Source of the DNA: Agelas oroides
Lineage: Eukaryota; Porifera; Demospongiae; Agelasida; Agelasidae
Assembly: GCA_949130485.1 (NCBI GenBank)
Contig: OX422203.1
Location: forward strand, 4,857,429 to 4,921,428
Direction: 5' to 3'
Length of the DNA stretch: 64,000 nt
Position numbers and translations under genes: made by a program. How positions within the stretch are numbered: the stretch's first letter is position 1; every line of letters starts with the position of its first letter. A model generated the notes under the pieces. The model ran no database searches. It was given only the letters and a program-made list of their open reading frames with translations, and was not told the DNA's origin. Shown one piece after another: positions 58,801 to 64,000 of the stretch.

Positions 58801-61800
58801 GTAGTAGAAAGGTAGCACAAAGCCAGAAAAATGCATAATATTATGCAGTTCTAAATAACTATGCATGCCTACACAGCTCTGCATGGCTATATATAATAAT
58901 ACAGTAGAATTAGTGGTATTCCAATAGTATTACCGTAGTGTCACAAAAGAGCGACCACTCTCGAAAGAGCGCCCACTCCTTTCTAGTTTCCTGTATAGGA
59001 AGGTTTACTTGAATAAGCACCCACTCTGGAGCGAGCTTTGCATGTGCACTCGTGGAGTTTGAGAAGCACAGCCTCAAGCGCTATGCATATCTGAGGTAAG
59101 AAATTTCGTGTAATACTGCACTGAAGGTTACTACAAGGCAGCTTTCCATAGACAGACATAGTTAATACGGTGTGCACCGCAAGCTACACCATGCTCATGG
59201 TGACATGGTGCCGTTCAGAGTGTTGTGTGCCGTCAGGACTTGACCTTGGAGCCACTGGTGGTTCTGTTGTATGTTACTGTTTGTCCTTGAGGGAATCAAG
59301 TCACTGTACACATGACATGCGCTCTTTCGTGGTTAAATGTGGAAACACTCGAAAGAACACGGACCCCCATCTTTGGCAGACTTGTAAGGTGTTCTGCCCA
59401 TGCATGGGCACTCTTTCGCGACACTATACAGTAAGTGTATGTGTATGGTACTGCATATAATGCAGTACATTGATGTAGTTAAGGATTATAAATCACTGCA
59501 TGCACTAAGTTATGGCTATATAACTTGTTAGTATTGTAGTAACATACCCGAAGCCCTGAGGTCCAAAATACTGGTTCACAATGCTTCCTCCTTCAACCAT
59601 CACTCTTACTCCAGTGAAAAGGACGCTATAAAATTCCCTGTGGGTTGAACACACAGTAACAATATAGATGATCTGCATGCTGCACAGTGACTACACAGAA
59701 AACATCACTTAAAAATGGCAGTTGCATGTGCATAACTTCTGCAGCAAAATTATATTTGACAGTGAACCAATTGTAGGTGAAAGATTATCCAGGCTGGAGA
59801 TAGTCTGTTGCAACAAAATAATGTCTTGTTTCGTTAATCTGCCATAGCAAAGTAGGTATCCAAACAGCATGTGCTAGCATGGTCACAATTATAATATGGT
59901 ACCAATGGCAAGTTTTACTTGCTGGTCCTATGGAGCCATAAGCCCCTACATGTGTAAATAACAGTTGCCCATCGTCAGCACATTACTGTGATCTCATGGA
60001 GCCATAAGCCCCTACATGTGTAAACAACAGTTGCCCATCATCAGCACATTACTGTGATCTCATGGAGCCATAAGCCCCTACATGTGTAAACAACAGTTGC
60101 CCATCGTCAGCATTACCATAGAGTTATGAACCCCTACACACCATGTTTAAACAACTCGTGATCAGCATTACCATGACCCCATTCAGCTACCTCAACTGTG
60201 CATAGTCTAATCTGTGATCATGCAGGAAACATTTAACTTGCTGTTTGACTTACAGTGTTTCATAAGGATAGATACTCAAACTGGTACTAAAGTTTCCATT
60301 TTCTGAGCTGCTGGTTGCGTTGCTTTCATTTCTCAGTGAAACATTTTCAGCGTGTGGGGTGAGAACTGATGTATCACTGGATCTCACTTCACCACGAAGA
60401 GAAAAATATAGGGCACCTGAAAAGGACACCAAAAACACCAAGAATATTGCCCCAAACTGGATGATGTCACGCATCATGACCTGGTAGAGGATCTGTACAT
60501 ATGCTCCAGTGGATCTAAGGAAGAGAGTGTAGATATGGCCGAAGAGCTGGGAGAGAAATGTGCTCCATTAAACAGTGACCACTATACTGTCAACTAGGTG
60601 AGGTTGGCGGAGTGAATAATGACTCACCTGAATACAGCAGCATATTTGAATGCTCTCAGACCGTTAAAGAGGTAACCAAGGGCAGCAAAGATCCACTGAA
60701 CATCTGAACTAGCCACTCGAGTTGGGATGATGAGCAAGGTGAATATGACTGCGGAGGCATCCAGGTAGTTGTAGTAGTCAAGGAAGTAGTGGAGTTTGTG
60801 GCTGAAGAAAGGAAACCCTGGTGTTAGCTTTTGTTACTCAATTAGTTACTTTCTTGCAGGGCAAAACAGTCAACAGCATAAATATGACATTGACTATTTG
60901 TGAGTGCAAAATCATGGACTTCAATCTCTCAAAGTTGAGCAGTTCTCCTTGTGAGGTCTGCATTACAAGTACTGAGTATGCCATGACACTCTGCTTTTCA
61001 TGTTCCATTAGTTATTTTGGAGTTCAGTTTCATCACTTATAGCTACAAGAACTAGTCCTGCATGATAAAGATGCATCAGATGTGACTCACACTCGCAACT
61101 GATTCAGCTCATTGATGCCATAATATCCAATCAGCAATATGGACAGCCCTTCACAGATGCCTCTGAAGATGTCCACTGGCTCATTGTATAGGCGTGGGTC
61201 CTGCTTCCTTGCAGCAAGTACCAGTGCACATGTCAGGGTAGCCATGACAGCAAGGAAGTAAAAGAAATTAAGCCTGTAGAATATTAAGGCACACCACAAT
61301 AATATACATATAAGTGCAGCCTAAGTGTCATCATAGGTTCGTACAACTTACAAGAATGCCCATCTAGCAAACAGTTTCCACTTTCTTCTCAGCAGAAGAC
61401 GAACAGAATCATGATAGACAACCTCCTGCAAGTGTTTATCACACTCATAATTATGATAGCATTGAACTATCTTTCCTGACACACAATAGGAAAGAAACAG
61501 ACTGAGTGATGAACTCATGCATACGTAGCTGCATGGTCTATTGTAATGGGCAGATACAACGAAATGAAGCAGCACTGGTCTTATGTTGTGTGTTACTCCC
61601 ACAGCCCAGTGCTGTTTGCAATTATCTTAATTTTTGTAGCTAAGCAACAGGTTTAATTGACTTTGTTTATGACAAGTTATATCTTTTTGCTGGAAGCTGA
61701 GCAGTAAGCTAATATAAAGCACATATGCTTGCTCTCAAAGGCTGGGTCCATGCTGCCTACACTCAGGCTTAATTGCAGCATAAACAATGTCAATGTAGAT

Positions 61801-63794
61801 GCATAATTATGCATCCATTGTGTTCAATCAAACCAAACCAGTAACACTCCAGCTAGCTATTTAACACCCCAGCTAGCTACATTACCATGCAGTCAGATCA
61901 AATATACCACAACACCCCAGCTAGCTACATCATGAGTCAGATCAAATATACCATAACACCCCAGCTAGCTACATCATGAGTCAGATCAAATATACCATAA
62001 CACCCCAGCTAGCTACATCATGAGTCAGATCAAATATACCAGTAACACCCCAGCCAGCTACATCATGAGTCAGATCAAATATACCAGTAACATGTCAGCT
62101 AGCTACATCATGAGTCACCATAACACCCCAGCCAGCTACATCATGAGTCAGATCAAATATACCATAACACCCCAGCTAGCTACATCATGAGTCAGATCAA
62201 ATATACCATAACACCCCAGCTAGCTACATCATGAGTCACCATAACACCCCAGCTAGCTACATCATGAGTCAGATCAAATATACCATAACATCCCAGCTAG
62301 CTACATCATGAGTCAGATCGAATACACCATAACACCCCAGCCAGCTACATCATGAGTCAGATCAAATATACCAGTAACATGTCAGCTAGCTACATTACCA
62401 TGCAGTCAGGTCAAATATACCAGTAACATGTCAGCTAGCTACATTACCATGCATGCAGTCAGATCATACTCCATTAACCTAAACACAGACTACTCCCACC
62501 TTATTGTTGCTCTTTGCAATCTTCTGCAGACATGACTTTGTGGACGAGTTGAAGTATGGGTCAACAGGAGAGCGTCCATTCTCATCTCCATCCAGAATAG
62601 AGTAGTAGACCACAAAACTGTTCTGTTCACCAGAGATTGGCTCAAGTGTTGCATCCAGAACTGCCAGAACTGTGTCCTGATGTATCAAGAGTCAACGATT
62701 CTTGATTTCCCAGGATGTTAAAAACTAGAGTGACTCTTGTAGTTTACAGTAAGCAGTACGTGCCAAAACTCATCCCTCTCAGGGTCATAGCCAGCACCTT
62801 GGAGCTGGTCCAACCGTGGATGTGGTTAAGTCACACCCCCAATTAATTAAATGACTTCACACCCTTTAGTTCCGTGCTAGCGCGCGCTTAGCCATGAAGT
62901 GAAGTCATTGCCACTGCCACTGGCTAAACCAAACAGATTGGAAGGCATGGGACACTGCTTTCTTTTGCCCAAATGTGCGCTTGGGAACCAGTTGCTGTAG
63001 CCATGGCATTGTACGAGCACGAGTTATTGCTCGGTGCAGCTGCACAAGTGCGAAAATGTCATCTGCGCAGTTCCAAAAATGACCATAAAACTGGTCTGGC
63101 CAAAACCAGACTAGCCAGACCGTTTGCTACGCCCATGGCTCTTAACCCTATGGTTTCATGGGCCAGGGTGAATTAGTGGAAGTGTGTACTGTAAATGAAT
63201 TTCTTCCACAAGAAAAAAAAAAAAAATTTCACATTTCATTTGCATTCTTATCTGTGTCTCAAGAAACTGCGGCAGCATAGGGGTCATGTATAGTCTCACT
63301 TCATAAGTGACTAGGGTTGACGGATGTTGTCTCCCTCCCATGCACTGACAAGGCAGAATTTGCCAATAACAGTCTACCAAACCTTCTACCAAACCTTCCT
63401 GTAGGCATATGGTAGACCCTAGCTGATGCCCCCATGAGCCAATGTAGGCTATACTCATCACTTGCTGTTTCTTCACATTGGTGGGGTGAACTGGGTTCAC
63501 ACAATCTTTTCCTGAAAAAAATATTTTCTAGCAATTCATGAAAGTTTTCTCCTGGAATTTAAACCTGTTATACATATTTGTATCCAAATCCATGTTTGTC
63601 CTAGAAAAGTGTTGTCATTTGCCAAATCTTTCATGAATTCTCGGAAGGTTTCATTAACATAACACATGAAATAATGACACCAAGCAACCCTAATGTGATA
63701 GTATGCACCAACCTTCATATCTGGTTTCTCTAAAAGACTGTGCAAGCTGATAGTACAAGGCAGATTCCTGCTTCCCATGAAAAGCTGACGAACC
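55824..63794 (-). CDS. TRP-type cation channel, C-terminal part, 5' end outside the window
   Basis: Exons in transcription order: 63713-63794, 62500-62676, 61352-61425, 61091-61273, 60628-60801, 60254-60514, 59548-59637, 58541-58721, 57707-57758, 56487-56592, 55824-55917. Splice phases agree throughout and the last ends in TAA. The first listed exon is internal, so upstream exons (probably ankyrin repeats, by family) lie beyond base 64000. Landmarks: pre-S1 HDSVRLLLRRKWKLFARWAF; S1-S4 region including FFYFLAVMATLTCALVLAAR; an S5 segment IIQFGAIFLVFLVSFSGALYF followed by a long Asn-rich extracellular loop with several NxS/T sites; a pore region LFTGVRVMVEGG; S6 with LLNLLIAQMSDTY. The C-terminus has a short coiled-coil-like segment (KKLERLEREIKKQNDALDEL). 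The S6 phrase is typical of TRPV/TRPA-like and related channels; subfamily is not certain. The pore lacks the GMGD-type filter of TRPV. Confidence 0.85.
58015..58147. repeat. Short inverted-repeat unit with GGCGGTTYCAGA ends
   Basis: CATTGGCGGTTTCAGA at left and CTGGAACCGCCAGTG at right. Likely a miniature element in a TRP-channel intron. Confidence 0.45.
58938..59424. mobile_element. Element with GTGTCRCRAAAGAG inverted ends and TA target duplication
   Basis: Left end GTGTCACAAAAGAGCG, right end CACTCTTTCGCGACAC, both next to TA. Size 487 bp. It lies in the TRP-channel intron between exons 59548-59637 and 58541-58721. A diverged copy in the same orientation lies at about 200-590. Confidence 0.7.
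59931..60118. repeat. 66-bp tandem repeat, about three copies
   Basis: Unit starts TGGAGCCATAAGCCCCTACA and includes AACAGTTGCCCATCATCAGC. In the intron after TRP exon 60254-60514. Confidence 0.85.
61848..62466. repeat. About 44-bp minisatellite in a TRP-channel intron
   Basis: The unit is roughly ACACCCCAGCTAGCTACATC then ATGAGTCAGATCAAATATAC. About 14 irregular units, some shortened. Eleven contain an exact TGAGTCA; terminal units have CATGCAGTCA instead. Confidence 0.92.
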
Positions 63795-64000
63795 CTACAG
63801 CCAAAATAAGAAAAAATGGAGTAGTAGTATCCCAATATGGTTATTCATAAAACTTCTGACAGTCTGAATCCTTGTTACAATTTGGCATCAATTGTGCATG
63901 TACTAGCAGAAAGAAATCTTACAAGATCGGCAAATGTATACACATTTAAAGTACAAACTATGCTAATGAACTAAGCTACCTACACTATTATGCTGGTTGG

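Noticed and set aside
60515..60563. Acceptor before CTCTTCGGCCATATC as the start of TRP exon 60254-60514
   Set aside because: It breaks the reading frame from the preceding exon, which ends in phase 2. The internal acceptor CTTCCTTAG gives the correct phase and the phrase RSTGAYVQ.

Overview
This is a window of animal nuclear DNA. Genes are split by many GT-AG introns, exons are short, intergenic DNA is full of transposon debris, and there are long CA/GT microsatellites. No prokaryotic, organellar or viral gene set is present. The 52.7-54.6 kb protein (Cys-rich ectodomain plus many membrane segments) resembles, from memory, a family expanded in demosponges. With the compact introns this suggests a sponge, but the species cannot be fixed from the sequence.

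Seven protein genes could be assembled. Five are multi-exon and were joined by hand from splice sites with consistent reading phase. (1) Minus strand, 15-10657: F-actin capping protein alpha, 11 exons, 285 codons. (2) Plus strand, 10933-21952: a monoglyceride-lipase-like alpha/beta hydrolase, 7 exons, divergent from gene 1 across a 275-bp shared promoter. (3) Minus strand, 23143-24507: an intronless family-92-type glycosyltransferase. (4) Plus strand, 39181-43124: a second monoglyceride-lipase-like gene with the same exon plan as gene 2. (5) Plus strand, 45875-50947: a 303-residue adaptor made of two different SH2 domains. (6) Minus strand, 52687-54555: the intronless multi-pass membrane protein. 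(7) Minus strand, 55824-63794 and beyond the right edge: the C-terminal two thirds or so of a TRP-type cation channel.

Between genes 3 and 4 lies about 14.6 kb dominated by foldback (palindromic) DNA elements. They carry long terminal inverted repeats, often starting TAGCCTCGTTCCCAGGCC or TAGTCTCG, and most intact copies are flanked by perfect 9-bp target duplications. They are nested: an 8-kb element (24571-32541) contains a second, which contains a third (24723-27920), which contains a fourth (25157-27723), which contains a fifth. The fourth holds a decayed Ulp1-like peptidase and PHD finger reading frame. Nine-base duplications, long inverted repeats and a C48 peptidase fit a Mutator-like (MULE) origin; no transposase was recognised. 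Smaller copies are scattered through introns of the capping protein and both lipases.

Other notable structure: two 44-bp minisatellites (one after the SH2 gene, one in a TRP-channel intron carrying eleven TGAGTCA motifs), dinucleotide repeats lying directly on splice sites, a near-perfect 140-bp inverted repeat, and a patch of near identity confined to exon 3 of the two lipase paralogues, which looks like gene conversion.
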